A stretch of 64,000 nt of DNA. Origin: Corinectria fuckeliana (lineage: Eukaryota > Ascomycota > Sordariomycetes > Hypocreales > Nectriaceae). The position numbers and the translations under genes are program-made. Below, in pieces: positions 11,438-22,700 of the stretch (positions are counted from its first letter, which is position 1; every line of letters begins with the position of its first letter). Under the pieces are notes generated by a model that was given only the letters and a program-made list of their open reading frames with translations, searched no databases and was not told the origin of the DNA. Where the stretch lies: contig WPDH01000033.1 in the NCBI GenBank assembly GCA_019137255.1, forward strand, positions 372,001 to 436,000, read 5' to 3'.

Positions 11438-13132
11438 TCATGTCGATCCTGACCTTAGAGGATGACCCTCCGTATTGAAAACCCACTCATCCAGACTCAC
11501 AACATCCTCACCTGAGAAGATGAGGTAGAAGTACTTGAGCGTCTCGGCAAGCCAGAAACTCTCCATGGAATCCGTCTGCTTCGGCTTCGACTGCGTCACG
11601 TCCTCGATCGCCGCGAACGTGCCGCCGCCCGTCTTGGTCGCCTTCTTGATCGCCGTCCACATTGCCCACGCAATGTCCCGATAGTCCTTGTTGCCCGTGA
11701 TGCGATACAGGACGAAGATGCTTTCGATGGCTTCGGGCCGTAGGATGTAGCGTCTGTCCCGGGTCTTGAAGCCTTGAGGGCTTGCTCTTATCGACATTGT
11801 GCGGAATTCGCAGGGCTCCAGGCTGGGACAGGCATGGAGCGATGATACCTCGGGCATGATGCCGTTAGGGAAGGCCGCGTAGGCGTGGGCGCATCCGCGG
11901 GCTAACTTGTCGCCGATGACGACGTGGTCGTCTCGTCCGAACACCTTGCCCCCCAAGGCGAACATGCCTCCCGCAAAGCATGATAGGTGTTCGAGGTGTG
12001 GCCGCAGGCTGACAATATCCTGGTCAATCACCTCCGCCTTGCCCAGCATGAGCAGATCATCCTTGTCCGGCAGCATGGGCCGGAACAGCAAACGATTGAT
12101 GACTACGTCCATGGATTCGAGGTACATCTTTTCGTACATGGGTTCCTGGCCTTGGAGCAGTACGTACTCCTTGACGAGATACTCGTAGAGCGAGTCGCCG
12201 TCCGCCCCGAGACTGAAGGTGTCGTCGTCCACGCTGAAGGTGTTCCGAGCGTTGATCTGCACAGGCCACATGCCGGGGAGGAGGGTTTGGTTCTGCGTGC
12301 GCTCAAAGGCGCGGGTGATGCGGTCGATCCCGTCGTAGTACTTCGGGTTCCCCGTCAACTGCGTCAGTCGCGTAAACTCGAGGCTCATGCTGCCTAGTCC
12401 GGCACTACTCTGTTCGTGCCCCGGTCGTCCTCTGCCCTCCTTGAGATCGTAGAAGCTGATGGAGTGGGGAGGCATATGCTCGGGGTTATCAAACGAGGCG
12501 TACAACAGATTTCCGATCTCGATCGCCTTGGAAAGTAGGACGCCCTCGCTGCTTAGCTCGTAGGCGGAAAGAAGCCCACCGAGATATCGGATGTTGGTCT
12601 CGAAGAGGTTGCAACTATCGCTGGTAGAGTTGTTCCAGTCAAGGCTAGCCACATAGTCGACGGCCCTGTAGAACTCTGGTTTCATGTCCATTAGCCACAA
12701 TGTGTCGAGCGCGTCGATCATGGACGCGGCCCAGCCTCCAAATGTATCTTGGCCCTCCATGCTGAGGGGCTTTAGCTCGTCACGGCCCCATGCGTGTTTC
12801 TCGTAGGAAGCCCATGTCTGGCGAAAGGCCCGCTTGATGTCGCCGCGTTTGTCGCTTACGGACTCGAGGTCTTGTTCGTCAGGCGGACGAGAAGAGAAGT
12901 CGTGCTGAATAGATGGCAGTGGGAGTGGGTTGCCATTTGGAAGCACGGTCATGTTTTCCTCGGGGATGCCATGCTTCAATGGGTGAGTTCCCCAGTCGTA
13001 GGAACTCGGGACGAAGAGAATGGGGCCGGGCTCGAAGAAGGGTTCGTGGTTGAAGATGCCGACGAGCAGAACGATGACAATGACGATGTAGATTGCTGCC
13101 CTCGATGGAGTGAATGGCAGCCCGACGCCCAT
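11438..13132 (-). CDS. Class I alpha-1,2-mannosidase (GH47), type II membrane protein
   Basis: Trims alpha-1,2-linked mannose from N-glycans in the ER/Golgi. Single exon, 564 residues, starting at the ATG of MGVGLPFTPS. One transmembrane segment (AIYIVIVIVLLVGIF, about residues 13-27) after a short cytosolic tail implies type II topology, then a luminal stem. The (alpha/alpha)7 barrel signatures are present: FGGWAASMIDALDTLWLMDM (131-150), ETNIRYLGGLLSAYELS (178-194), LGADGDSLYEYLVKEY (308-323), CFAGGMFALGGKVF, the acidic motif RPEAIESIF, and DSMESFWLAETLKYFYLIF near the C-terminus. The end reads VFNTEGHPL where most members have TEAHP; this Thr ligates the catalytic Ca2+ and is kept. There are few N-glycosylation sequons (NST near 168, NQT near 281). 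It shares a 933-bp divergent promoter region with UTP11. Whether it acts in glycan maturation or in ER-associated degradation cannot be decided from sequence. Confidence 0.93.
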   Translation of the reverse strand: MGVGLPFTPSRAAIYIVIVIVLLVGIFNHEPFFEPGPILFVPSSYDWGTHPLKHGIPEENMTVLPNGNPLPLPSIQHDFSSRPPDEQDLESVSDKRGDIKRAFRQTWASYEKHAWGRDELKPLSMEGQDTFGGWAASMIDALDTLWLMDMKPEFYRAVDYVASLDWNNSTSDSCNLFETNIRYLGGLLSAYELSSEGVLLSKAIEIGNLLYASFDNPEHMPPHSISFYDLKEGRGRPGHEQSSAGLGSMSLEFTRLTQLTGNPKYYDGIDRITRAFERTQNQTLLPGMWPVQINARNTFSVDDDTFSLGADGDSLYEYLVKEYVLLQGQEPMYEKMYLESMDVVINRLLFRPMLPDKDDLLMLGKAEVIDQDIVSLRPHLEHLSCFAGGMFALGGKVFGRDDHVVIGDKLARGCAHAYAAFPNGIMPEVSSLHACPSLEPCEFRTMSIRASPQGFKTRDRRYILRPEAIESIFVLYRITGNKDYRDIAWAMWTAIKKATKTGGGTFAAIEDVTQSKPKQTDSMESFWLAETLKYFYLIFSGEDVVSLDEWVFNTEGHPLRSGST

Positions 13133-14065
13133 ATTCCCGAATTACAAGCACAAAAATGAAAGTACAGTCAAACACAAAGAAAAAGAAGCCCAGAAAAGAG
13201 TGACTGGGTGTGTTGAATGGAGGAATAGAGTCCGGGTTGCTACGGACAGAACGAACGAGGGTCCGGTTGGTTTTGGTGACGGGGGAAGTAAGAGCGACGG
13301 CGCCGGCTACCACCCGCGCGACGGCGCCGAACCCCGGTATCTTATACGGTCACCACCATCGCCAGGGATCGGGGCCCGGTTTAGCGGGCGGAGGCGAGAT
13401 GAGTGTCTCCTGGCACACGCGTTAACGGCTGGTTTCTAAGAATAAGCTGTGCGACTGCAGCGGCAAGGGAGATGAGAATTGGAGCATTGTGTCGCACTTT
13501 GCAGTTGGTGGCTTCAGCGGACGCCAGGGATGGGAGAGGCACTTGGCGCCATTGGAAACAGTGTCTCAGCGGCCGAGTCGATGGTAGGTGCAGTTGGCTG
13601 GATGATGGATCTGCATCCTTGATGCTTGCTGATCGGGCTTGGCTAGGTCAGCCACTTGGGAAAGGGGGTCGATACGAGCAGTGAATCGTCGATGGAGCAT
13701 TCGTCGGCCTGGCTGTTTGATGAGAAGTTAAGATTAAGAGTCGATAAGAGTCGGGGAATGCAATTGCTGACTTGATTCTGGGGCAAGCTGCAATCGACGT
13801 CCGCTCTTTTATATCTAGATATCGGGTTATTTTTAGGATGCCAAGATGCGCCGTCGTGAGTTCAATTCGTGACCCCGGGCCGCCTTAATTCCACTTTAAG
13901 TGTGGCTGGTGCAGCACCCACCGTAAAGCCACACCTTCGACGCCTCACCGCCAAAAAATTCAAAATTCTGCCGCTGCCTTCTCCAACCTAGTGGATTTAC
14001 GGATGCTTCATTCCTCTAGGTAGCAAACGTCGACCACCCGCCCTTCACCTCGCAAACTCGCCACG
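13133..14065. other. Divergent promoter region between GH47 and UTP11
   Basis: No gene. Both flanking genes are transcribed away from this 933-bp interval, so it should contain two promoters. No TATA box or known operator is convincing. Confidence 0.6.
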
Positions 14066-14925
14066 ATGTCGTCTATGCGAAATGCCGTCCAGCGGCGCCC
14101 CCACAGAGAGCGAGCTCAACCGCTCGAGCGCCGCCGTCTCGGCCTCCTTGAGAAGCACAAGGTCCGCCTGCGCACCCCGCGATTCTCCCACCAGGAACTA
14201 ACCGTATCTTGCAGGACTACTCCCTCCGAGCTAAGGACTTCAACAAGAAAAAGGCCACACTAAAGGCCCTCCGCGAGAAGGCGTCCGAGCGCAACGAAGA
14301 TGAATTCTACTTTGGCATGCTGTCCCGCAAAGGACCCGGGTCCCGCATCATGGACGGTCGGAGATGGACCGGCACAGTCGAGGGCGACCGCGGAAACAGG
14401 GCAATGGACGTCGACACCGTGCGGTTGCTGAAGACGCAAGATATCGGCTACGCTCGCACAATGAAACAGGTTGTTGCGAAGGAGGTCGCCAGGTTGGAGG
14501 AGCAGATCGTCTTGACGCGAGGGTTCAATAAGCTTGACGAGGATGAGAAAAAAAAGGAGGACAACAGCGATGACGACGAAGAGTTCAACTTTTCCATGCC
14601 CTTGAGACCAAAGGCTCCACGGAAGATTGTGTTTATGGAAGACGAAGAGCAACGGGAGGAGGTAATACAAGACCAGATGGACGCGGACGGAGACGACGAG
14701 AAACCCGAGGGTTCGCCAGACAAAGAAGGGGACGCAGAACTGGAGCGCGCCAAGGCTCTCCGGCGCCTACGCAGCCAACTAGAGCTTGCGCGGAAAAAGC
14801 TCAAGGCGTTGACCGACGTCGAGTCTGAGCTCGAGGTCCAGCGCGCAAAGATGGCCAAGACGGCAACCTCGGGCGGACACACCCGCAAAGGCAAAAAGAT
14901 TATGGTGCGGACACGAAAGCGGTAG
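14066..14925 (+). CDS. utp11: UTP11, U3 snoRNP / small-subunit processome component
   Basis: Nucleolar factor needed for 18S rRNA maturation. Two exons (14066-14161, 14215-14925) give 268 residues. The N-terminus MSSMRNAVQRRPHRERAQPL, then RRRLGLLEKHKDYSLRAKDF and the NEDEFYFGMLSRK / RALDVDTVRLLKTQD-like core (here AMDVDTVRLLKTQDIGYART) are diagnostic. The intron falls after EKHK, with donor GTCCGC and acceptor TTGCAG. An acidic stretch (about residues 152-165, DDDEEFNF) and a coiled-coil rich in K/R/E follow, and the protein ends in a basic tail (TRKGKKIMVRTRKR) suited to rRNA contact and nucleolar import. Length is normal for the family. Head-to-head with GH47 and tail-to-tail with the next gene (253 bp). 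Confidence 0.95.
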
Positions 14926-15178
14926 AGCGGGGGGCTTTGTGATGGTGTTTTCCATGCCATTTTGGTCCTATTCTTCTCGTATCTCATTGCAACGTTCGCT
15001 CTCCAAATAAGGCTAATCGATACCCCTAACGCCGAGGGTTTTATGATTCTACATGATACATTCAAACCGATGGACTCGCTGCTCTCCCCAATTGTGTCAA
15101 GGGGTATAAACAATTCTCTTGCTGATTATGTGCAAGGGGGCCAGCTGTTGCAGATTCCCATTCACTCACTCTCCCCGA

Positions 15179-17029
15179 TTAATACTTGGAGCCCACGCAC
15201 TTATACAGCACTTTGAAGATGCCCGCGAAGCACTTGAATAAGATGGTCAGTACCCAGATGATGGTGGCAAAAAGCCCCTTGGCGAGCTTGACCACGACGC
15301 GTGCTAGGAACGGCAGCTTTTCCTTGCTTTCCTTGGTCTTGCTCTTGCCGAGACTGTCATTTTGGCTCTCCAAGTCAATCTCAAACGACTCCATCTTGCG
15401 GCGCTTCTTGTCGTCACGCTTGCCCAGCTTGCTCAGCCGGCCGTCCGGCTTGGCTAGCAGGACCGGTGGCGGTGGTGGTGGCTCGAAAATCTCGGCGGTA
15501 GCAGGCATGTTTTTCTCGTCGGCGGCGGCCACCAGCAAAAGCGCGGTCACGGCGACGTCGACTAGAAAGAAGGACTCGATCTTGGACGCGATGCCTGTGT
15601 CTAGCTCTAGCCACCCGCCGCCCGTGCCATCACGCGTTAGCTTAGCGATGTGCTGCGGCGACTCGTGGTGCTCCAGAGTGTACTCGACGCGCGACCAGGC
15701 CGGCGAGCGCTCTATGGTGACACAGAAGGGTGTTGCTAGCGCTGGGTGCACGAGGAAGTGGCTGCCTGTGTCCTCGTCCCAGACTAGGCGCGCGCACTCC
15801 CGCTCGGCCATGAGCACCGAGGTGGGATCGTTGGCCTTCTCAATGGCGACTTTGGTGGCGGGCGTGGGCATCAGGAGGGCGACGAGGCCGTCGTTGGGAG
15901 GGTGCTTGCGGGACTCTTCCTCGAGGGTGGTGGTGAGGACTTCGGACCAGTGCTTTCCGTCGGTGATCTTGCTGCTGCGGGGGCTGCTGCTGCTGCTGCT
16001 GCCGACGACGCCGCTGATGAGGCTGCTTGCCGAGGAACGGGGGCTTTCTGTCTTGGGAGCCTTGTATGTCTTGTTGGGATCGTGTCTTGTGAGGGTGACG
16101 TAGGCGGAGGCCGACGTGGGGTCTAAGCGGAGGTTGTAGAAGGGTTGGGTTGTGGAGGAGAGAGTATACACGGGGGCATCTTTCTCCTGGGTCATCTTCA
16201 TGCAGTAGACCCTGCCCTCGGAGTGCGAGGCCTTCCATCCGTTGGCCACCTTCCACAGACTCTTGAGCTGCTCGGTTGTGTTCGTCGTGGGGATGACGGG
16301 CGGCTCATGCGCCCTGCGCGACCATTGGTTGGATCTGGCGCTCATAGGGCTGCGCAGGGGACTTTGGAAGGGAGGGCTCTGGGCGGGCTGGTTCTCGTGG
16401 TACGTCTGTCTGCTGATGACGGCGCGGGGAATGTGCTTGGGGCTCATCTGCGTCGGGACGTAATTCTGTTGGCCGAGGGGCACCTCCGGGTTGTAAGTCG
16501 GGAAGATGGACCGCAGGGGCTGCTGGGAGGAGGACGAGTCGTCGTTGGGGAGCGGGAGCTTGGCTATTGAGCTCCGGGAGCGGACGCTGGGGCTGCGGAC
16601 GAGCGTGTTGGCCTGGGAGAAGGCTGTTTCTGCCCGGAAGGGGACCTCCGCGGTGGGCCGGGGTTGTTGAACGGGCATTTCCTGGGGATGGGCGGCTGAT
16701 GAGCGGCCGGCTACGGAGATGTCATGAGAGTGGTGAGACTGATGATGTTGGTGGTGGGGCTGCTGTTGTTGGCGTGGAGGCTCGAACAGGGCTGGAGTCT
16801 GCTCTCGGTTCTGGACCTGAGGTGCTTGGCGTCCATTGTCATTGATGTAGTGAGGAGGAGGCGACTGGGAGACTTCCGGAGGCACGGCTTGCGGCGTGGG
16901 CGCTCGGCGCTCGCGGTCCCGGGACTCGGAGCGGCGGGGTCGCGGCGTCTGGTTCCGGTTGACGGGCGGGGGCTTGGAGGAGTTTGGGCTGGGGAAGAGA
17001 GAGAACCCTCCTGGGGTTGGGGTGGACAT
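15179..17029 (-). CDS. Large disordered protein, 'acetylserotonin methyltransferase-like' in fungal annotations
   Basis: Single exon of 616 residues, starting at MSTPTPGGFSLFPSP. The first ~260 residues are Pro/Gln/Ser-rich and probably disordered, with His/Gln runs (QQQQPHHQHHQSHHSHD). A globular region from about residue 265 (EQLKSLWKVANGWKASH) through VEYTLEHHESPQHIAKLTRD to about 520 is conserved among Sordariomycetes. After it come a Pro run (EPPPPPPV), a Lys-rich segment (KRDDKKRRKMESF) and a hydrophobic C-terminus (FATIIWVLTILFKCFAGIF) that may be a tail anchor. I see no Rossmann fold or SAM-binding GxGxG motif, so the methyltransferase label often given to this family looks like an inherited mis-annotation. 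A role at a membrane is inferred only from the hydrophobic tail. Confidence 0.8.
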   Translation of the reverse strand: MSTPTPGGFSLFPSPNSSKPPPVNRNQTPRPRRSESRDRERRAPTPQAVPPEVSQSPPPHYINDNGRQAPQVQNREQTPALFEPPRQQQQPHHQHHQSHHSHDISVAGRSSAAHPQEMPVQQPRPTAEVPFRAETAFSQANTLVRSPSVRSRSSIAKLPLPNDDSSSSQQPLRSIFPTYNPEVPLGQQNYVPTQMSPKHIPRAVISRQTYHENQPAQSPPFQSPLRSPMSARSNQWSRRAHEPPVIPTTNTTEQLKSLWKVANGWKASHSEGRVYCMKMTQEKDAPVYTLSSTTQPFYNLRLDPTSASAYVTLTRHDPNKTYKAPKTESPRSSASSLISGVVGSSSSSSPRSSKITDGKHWSEVLTTTLEEESRKHPPNDGLVALLMPTPATKVAIEKANDPTSVLMAERECARLVWDEDTGSHFLVHPALATPFCVTIERSPAWSRVEYTLEHHESPQHIAKLTRDGTGGGWLELDTGIASKIESFFLVDVAVTALLLVAAADEKNMPATAEIFEPPPPPPVLLAKPDGRLSKLGKRDDKKRRKMESFEIDLESQNDSLGKSKTKESKEKLPFLARVVVKLAKGLFATIIWVLTILFKCFAGIFKVLYKCVGSKY

Positions 17030-18355
17030 GGTCTGTTGGGGTTTTGGCTGTGTCAAACAGGAATGAAGGGGTCGCGGGTATTGGTGTTGGTATTCGAGAA
17101 CGGAGAAGACGGGGACGGGGCCGTATCAAGGTGAAGCAAAGCGGTCAAGACAGGGCGGGATCAAGCAAGCTCTGCTACCGCTTCATGGTTCTCCCCAGGT
17201 TGAATAGGAATTCGATGTTGGCTGTTGGCTGTTGGCTATTGTTTTCGAAGTGGTTCCAACAGGGAGGAGAGAACAAGAACAACCGAAGAAACGAACTCCC
17301 CGGCACCAGAAAGACCAGCCCCCAGAGATATTATATGCCCGCCTACCTGCCTCCTCGCCCCTCGTGCTCCAATCCTCGCCCAGAATTGAGCGACTGCCCG
17401 TTCAGTTCGAGGCCCATTAAGCGCTCGCAGAAACCACGCTGCATGCATGCATGGCAAACCGGGGGTGTGTCCGTGTGGAAGCGGGCGGGGGACCCAAAAT
17501 AGCAACGCCCCAGCTCCGCCAATAGGGAGACGCATCACACTGCAGACACGCTGCAGTCCTAAGCGCCCGGCGTGCAGAGGAGGCGCGCAGGATGGGAGCG
17601 GGCGGGGCTGTGGTTGGCTGGAGGGAAGAGAAACGAGGAGAATGGTTACTTGTTTTTCCTTCCAGGGCGGGCGGGCAAGACGGCTGGTGGTTGGGGTTGG
17701 GGATGTGGTTCAAAGGGGATGTGATTTGAGGTCAGGTGTGATGGCTGGTGTGTGATGGATGGCAGCGGTAGTGGTAGTGGAAGTGGAAGAGAGTGAGATC
17801 GTCAGTCCTAAACGCGTACCTGGTAAACTATCTATCTGTTGATGGGGAAAAGAGAGGCAGAACGGGATGGGACGGAGTGAAGGTTGATCTACCTGGACAC
17901 AGACATAGGCTGAACGGATCTAGATGACAGAGTCTGTCTGCATGGCATGATCTAAACTCTCGGTCCTCTGCATCTGCCTGCATCTTCCTGGTCAGTCTTG
18001 CTTCTCAATTGTACTCTCCAGTAACAACCCCGTTCTCTGTTCCACACCGACAGGGCGGCATATGCACTCGCATATACCCCTGCTATTCCCGCCGGCCCCA
18101 ACATGCAGACCTCAAACATCTCTTGTTTACTGACCGCCTCCAAGAGGACCAAGGCCTCCCAAACGACGCAAACAAAACGCGGGCAAGCCTCGGCATGTCT
18201 CATGGCCGTTTCAATAACCCGGGGGATGATGGGTTGCTGCAATTTTCAGGCAATGATGAACTATCTAAGTTGTCATAACATCGTCCGCCTCTTTCCTACA
18301 GTCAAGCAAACTGTGCTCTAGCCAGCTCCAAAATCCCACACTTTACTACTAGCGC
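17030..18355. other. Intergenic, no gene found
   Basis: Upstream region of the disordered-protein gene. GC-rich and purine-skewed around 17560-17860. Short frames only. Confidence 0.5.
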
Positions 18356-18685
18356 TCATGAGTCCTTGTTTATGTCCATTGACTGCGCAATGTATATCTT
18401 GCCAGATCCTGGATTCAAATCGAAGTTCTGAGTTCTGACGTTGTTCTGAGTGCCGCTTCCCAAGTGTATATTTGGAGGGCCGTTTCCAGAATTGTTGAAG
18501 CCACCGGCAGTCGGCGTGTGAGATTCCGACAGTTGTCGTAACAATCTCAACATCTCCTCTGCTTGCGCTTCCGGTGCCCCTCTCATAGCATAATCCATGC
18601 CGAGCGAGTGAACATATTTCGTCAACTCAAGTACCCAAAGATCCGGAGGCTGACTCTGCCGCCACGAGGCCGCCTGGGCTACCAC
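18356..18685 (-). pseudogene. Orphan fragment with N/G-rich, NLR-amyloid-like C-terminus
   Basis: An open stretch of about 109 codons on the minus strand without a credible ATG start; stops lie upstream in the same frame. The first half is helical (LWVLELTKYVHSLGMDYAMR, EEMLRLLRQLSES). The second half is Asn/Gly/Gln-rich, with two degenerate units: GGFNNSGNGPPNIHLG and SGTQNNVRTQNFDLNPGSG, ending IYIAQSMDINKDS. This resembles the Asn/Gly/Gln repeat ('sigma'-type) amyloid motifs found at the ends of fungal NOD-like receptors and their effector partners; that link is inference from composition and spacing only. It may be the last exon of a gene whose upstream exons I cannot identify, or a remnant. 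Confidence 0.3.
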
Positions 18686-19782
18686 CCCGGTCTAGGCCCC
18701 ACGAGGCACTTTAACCATCGATTGATTCTCTCAGCGGGCGACTGCCTTGAAATGCGGCAGGTGGCAGGCTTTAGTTACTTTTCCAATATCTCAATGCCCT
18801 GTATGGAACCCGGGTTGCTATGGCGAAAGGATGGATGCTTAACCCGCAGAGCTGATACTAACACCACTAGTTATAGCAATATTGGCAGATATCATCTCCA
18901 GGGCCAAGAATGACGCTTCGTAGTCTTGGAATAGATGCCCAAAAGACGCCTTACCGCAATCAAGAAGATTGGTCGCCTAAAAGCGCCTCGTTTCCACCTT
19001 GATGCTGCTAAGCGCCCGGGGGGGTTGAATAACATCGTCTGAGATTGAAAGTACACTCAACGCCACCTAAGTTGAACTGCGCTGAAGGTACTCTTGATCT
19101 GCCGTGACACCAATCGCAAGACAGCTACCCGCTGATTTTCCTGCAGCGATCCCGTCTGGTGGACACTATTTCGACCCCTGCGCCAAACAAGAGGATATAA
19201 TTGGTAGCAAGGAACAGGGGGTACCCACGAGACGGGATCGGTTTCTACAGTTTGCAAAGTATACGGCAACTTGCATGTAGTAGTTCTGCTGTGTTTGGCT
19301 CCCATCCTTGCTCTCATCCCCGCCCCCCCTGCCGCTATCCTTTTGAGCATGCAGAGGCTTGCTAGACGGCAGGGTAGGGATGTTTGAGCAATCGTGAATG
19401 CAGTACATAAGACTGCACTCAAGTTATGCGGTGATGGAAGTATCGGCAGCCCTCCGCTTGGGTGATGTTGGACTTGTATCTCTAACAAGCCTTGGCACAC
19501 GCAAACGGGTAACGTCTCATGTGTTGGCCCCTGAGAGTAACTGAGAGCGACGCAACCAACGACAGATAACAAATATGACAGGCAACAGGCAACCTCTGCA
19601 ATGCAACTTAAGACCCTTGCCTCTCTGCCTTAGCGAAACTGGACACCTCCCATACCTTGCAAAGTAACATTGACCGTCCGACATGCCCCTCTCATGCCTC
19701 ATTGATACCGAGAGACACTTCGTTATCCTAGTTTCGACGTTGAAGCTCCTTGGACCCAATATCTATACCTCCGACGGGTGAA
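18686..19782. other. Intergenic, no gene found
   Basis: Between the amyloid-like fragment and the ankyrin gene; should hold the ankyrin gene promoter. Frames up to 171 codons on the minus strand lack any domain. Confidence 0.5.
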
Positions 19783-22700
19783 ATGGCGGCAAGCGGGACC
19801 GTGAGGTTCCTCTTCGCCATATCCTTCGTAGCATGTGTAGCTGCAGAGGATGGAGATGATTTTTCCAACAACTTGTTCTCTGACTTGGCACCGTACGTTC
19901 TCTTCTCAATATCCGCGTCTCGTGCTATCTCATGTGTTAACGGGAAATTGTGCTAGTTTACTGGCCCTTTTTGGCGAACGAGTCACCATGCAATTCATGA
20001 GCCAGTCGACGGGCTGGGCGGACAACTTCATACTGTCCATGGCTCCTGTCGGCATAGTTACTATCATCGTCAGTGCCATCCGTGTTGGGGGGCCTTCGTG
20101 GCTTAAAGCTATCATTGGGAGAGCAAGAGAGAACCTTGCCGTCCCGGAAGCAGAACTGATGTCATCCACATCAAATGAAGTCTGTGAGCTGTGGAACGGA
20201 CGAGAGATAGTGAGATGCATGGGATCGGCTCCGATCAGAGAGTTTATATGCTTGCTACCCAATGACATGAAGATTGACGAGAACAACCCGGAATTCTGCC
20301 CAGAGGTAGTGGTACGGGAGTTGAAGGAAGCGGTGACAGAGGGGCATCTTGAAGAACTCGGTCAGTGACTTCTTTTGTGTCCAACAGACTGCGGCTCATT
20401 TGTTCACTAGGCTCGGATTCCCAAGACGATCAAGTTTCACTCAAGTCGTCAAGCGACTCCAGCGCAGAGAGAGGGCAGGTACTAGCTAACCATCCAACAC
20501 CCAAGATCATCATCGTGGGAAACAGATCTGGCCATGCCCCAAATGTCTCGCTGAACTGTCATAACCAGTTTGGGAGAGGGGAGCTGCATGCAGCGGCCAT
20601 GATCGGTGCCGTCCTTCAACTGGGAGTCCTCATATACGCTGGACTAGCTACCTACTACTCAGGACCGAGGTTCCCCAAGGGCGGGAGTACTGTTGCGGCT
20701 TACGGTTTCGCCTGCACTGCTGCTGGGACACTGTTGCTGGTGAGCGGTATCCTCATATGCGCTCACGTGGTGGAGAGCAGCACCGAGGAGAGAAGATATC
20801 GGCCAGGGCATGGCAAAGAAGCTCGACTAGTTTGGCTGCAGCAGACTAAGACCGTCAGCGACCAAGTTTTCGACTCTGTGGCAATCTTTGCGACGGAGAA
20901 GCGTCGTCTCATCACAACATCCTACCGGCGGAAGACCGACTTGAGCTTCAAGACTCTCATCGGAACATCTGTCAGCCTTTCCGGCTTCATTATTCAATTC
21001 ATCGGGCTAAGAGGGTCGCACTGGTCGGTCTCGATCGCTCAGCTCGGCGCAATTCTCATAATGGCCGGCATCAAGGCATTGGTCCGTCGTGGACTTTCGA
21101 GGCCTCCAGTGCCTGAGCGTCTCACGCCCGGATTTGAGCTCGATTGGCTTGCGACGACTTTGAGAGACCTCGACAATGCACCTTGGCTACATACCTCACG
21201 TGCCTCGACACAGAAGCTGTCGCATACCAAGAACCGGGGAGTTGCGACTGGCCGAAGTCTCACGCAGGAGGAGCTGCGTCAGGAAATCATCCCTTACCAT
21301 GATTTTGCAACTCGAGGCACACCGTCAAAGGCACACAGAGTCATGATGATGAGAAGAGACCTCGGCGAGCTGGCTGACTGGCATGGTCCCCCATCCGCAG
21401 AGGCCATCACCCTCGCGAGAGCAATTGAGGTTGCGATGGATTCATTGGATCCTCTCCTTGAATGCCCGGCCGGATCGTTTACGTGGTCTCTCAAAGCCCA
21501 TGGTGGTGTGTCGGACCGGATTCATTTCCGCTTGGACCGCAAAGAAAACGGGACGTGGAAAGCATACTCCGACGAGATCGACGCGGCGTTATCTTTGTGG
21601 CTGTACTGGGCCGTTGACCAAGAGCAGTCAGAGAAAGCCTCAGATGGTTCCCACAAAGACGATGCATGGCTGCGAGCCAAGGGATCGCCCACGAAGCTCA
21701 ACCTGCGACTTCTGGGCTCATCTACACTGAGCCTTCGCCGGGATTTGTGCTGGTGGATGCCCCGTAACACAACACAAATAATGGAGGTTAATGAAGTTGA
21801 TGCTGGCGGCACGATGGAAGTTGAGACCTGCAGGATCGTTGGCCATGGCCCTGGCGACTCTAGTCTTAGCTCTACGTCTCCAAACTTGAGCGGGTGTGTT
21901 CAATACAAAGTTGACGGACTCACAGAACCCGATTTTGACTCAATCGCCCGCAAGTCTAACGGGTCGAATGCTGACTCGAGCAAAGACTCTGAAGTCACGC
22001 CGATGCTGGCAATGGAGTCTTACGGCCCCTTGGAGTCGCTGTATGCCCAGGACATGTTCTCGGCATTCATGTGGGCTGCAGCGAAGACACTGAAGAAGCC
22101 GATCGAGGGTAACGCCAACATCCAACACGACGAAAACACGACCAAAGTCGATGGCTGGAAGTCCTTCACACTGCGGAACGATGGACTGTCGAAGTTGGCT
22201 CAAGACCTGTGCAGCACAGGACTAGGAAGCCTTGAGCAGATTTACCTCGGCATCATCCCAGCGCTGAGTGCCGAGCACAGGCTCCCGCAAGTCGACAACC
22301 TCATCGAACTGGTCCGCGAGCATGCCAAGCCACACGAGCAGGTAGCAAATTGGGCAGTGGTTCACGGAGCGTACATGTGGCTCTCCCGAATGGCGAAGAC
22401 GTTCCCGGCACAGACTAGCATTGCTCTCAAAGCCACGGCAATACTATTCGAACACTTGAGGAGAATTACTTTGGCTTTCGAGTTGATTGAAGGCGAGGGA
22501 CACAAGATGGAAACGTTCGATTGGAGATCTGGCATTGAAGAGGAGCTGCGGTCAAATGCCACAGAGATTCTACCGCATCTCATGAGATTATATGAGACAC
22601 AGCAACGTGGTTGGAAATGTGACCTTGTCAGGCCTACAGGGCTGCCAAGTACCGACTATCCGGAAGGGCACTTGCTGGGTCCCGTCTTGGTTGAAACCGA

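Noticed and set aside
15186..16103. 305-codon plus-strand frame opposite the disordered-protein gene
   Set aside because: Ser/Arg/Leu-rich antisense shadow of a Ser/Pro-rich coding sequence.
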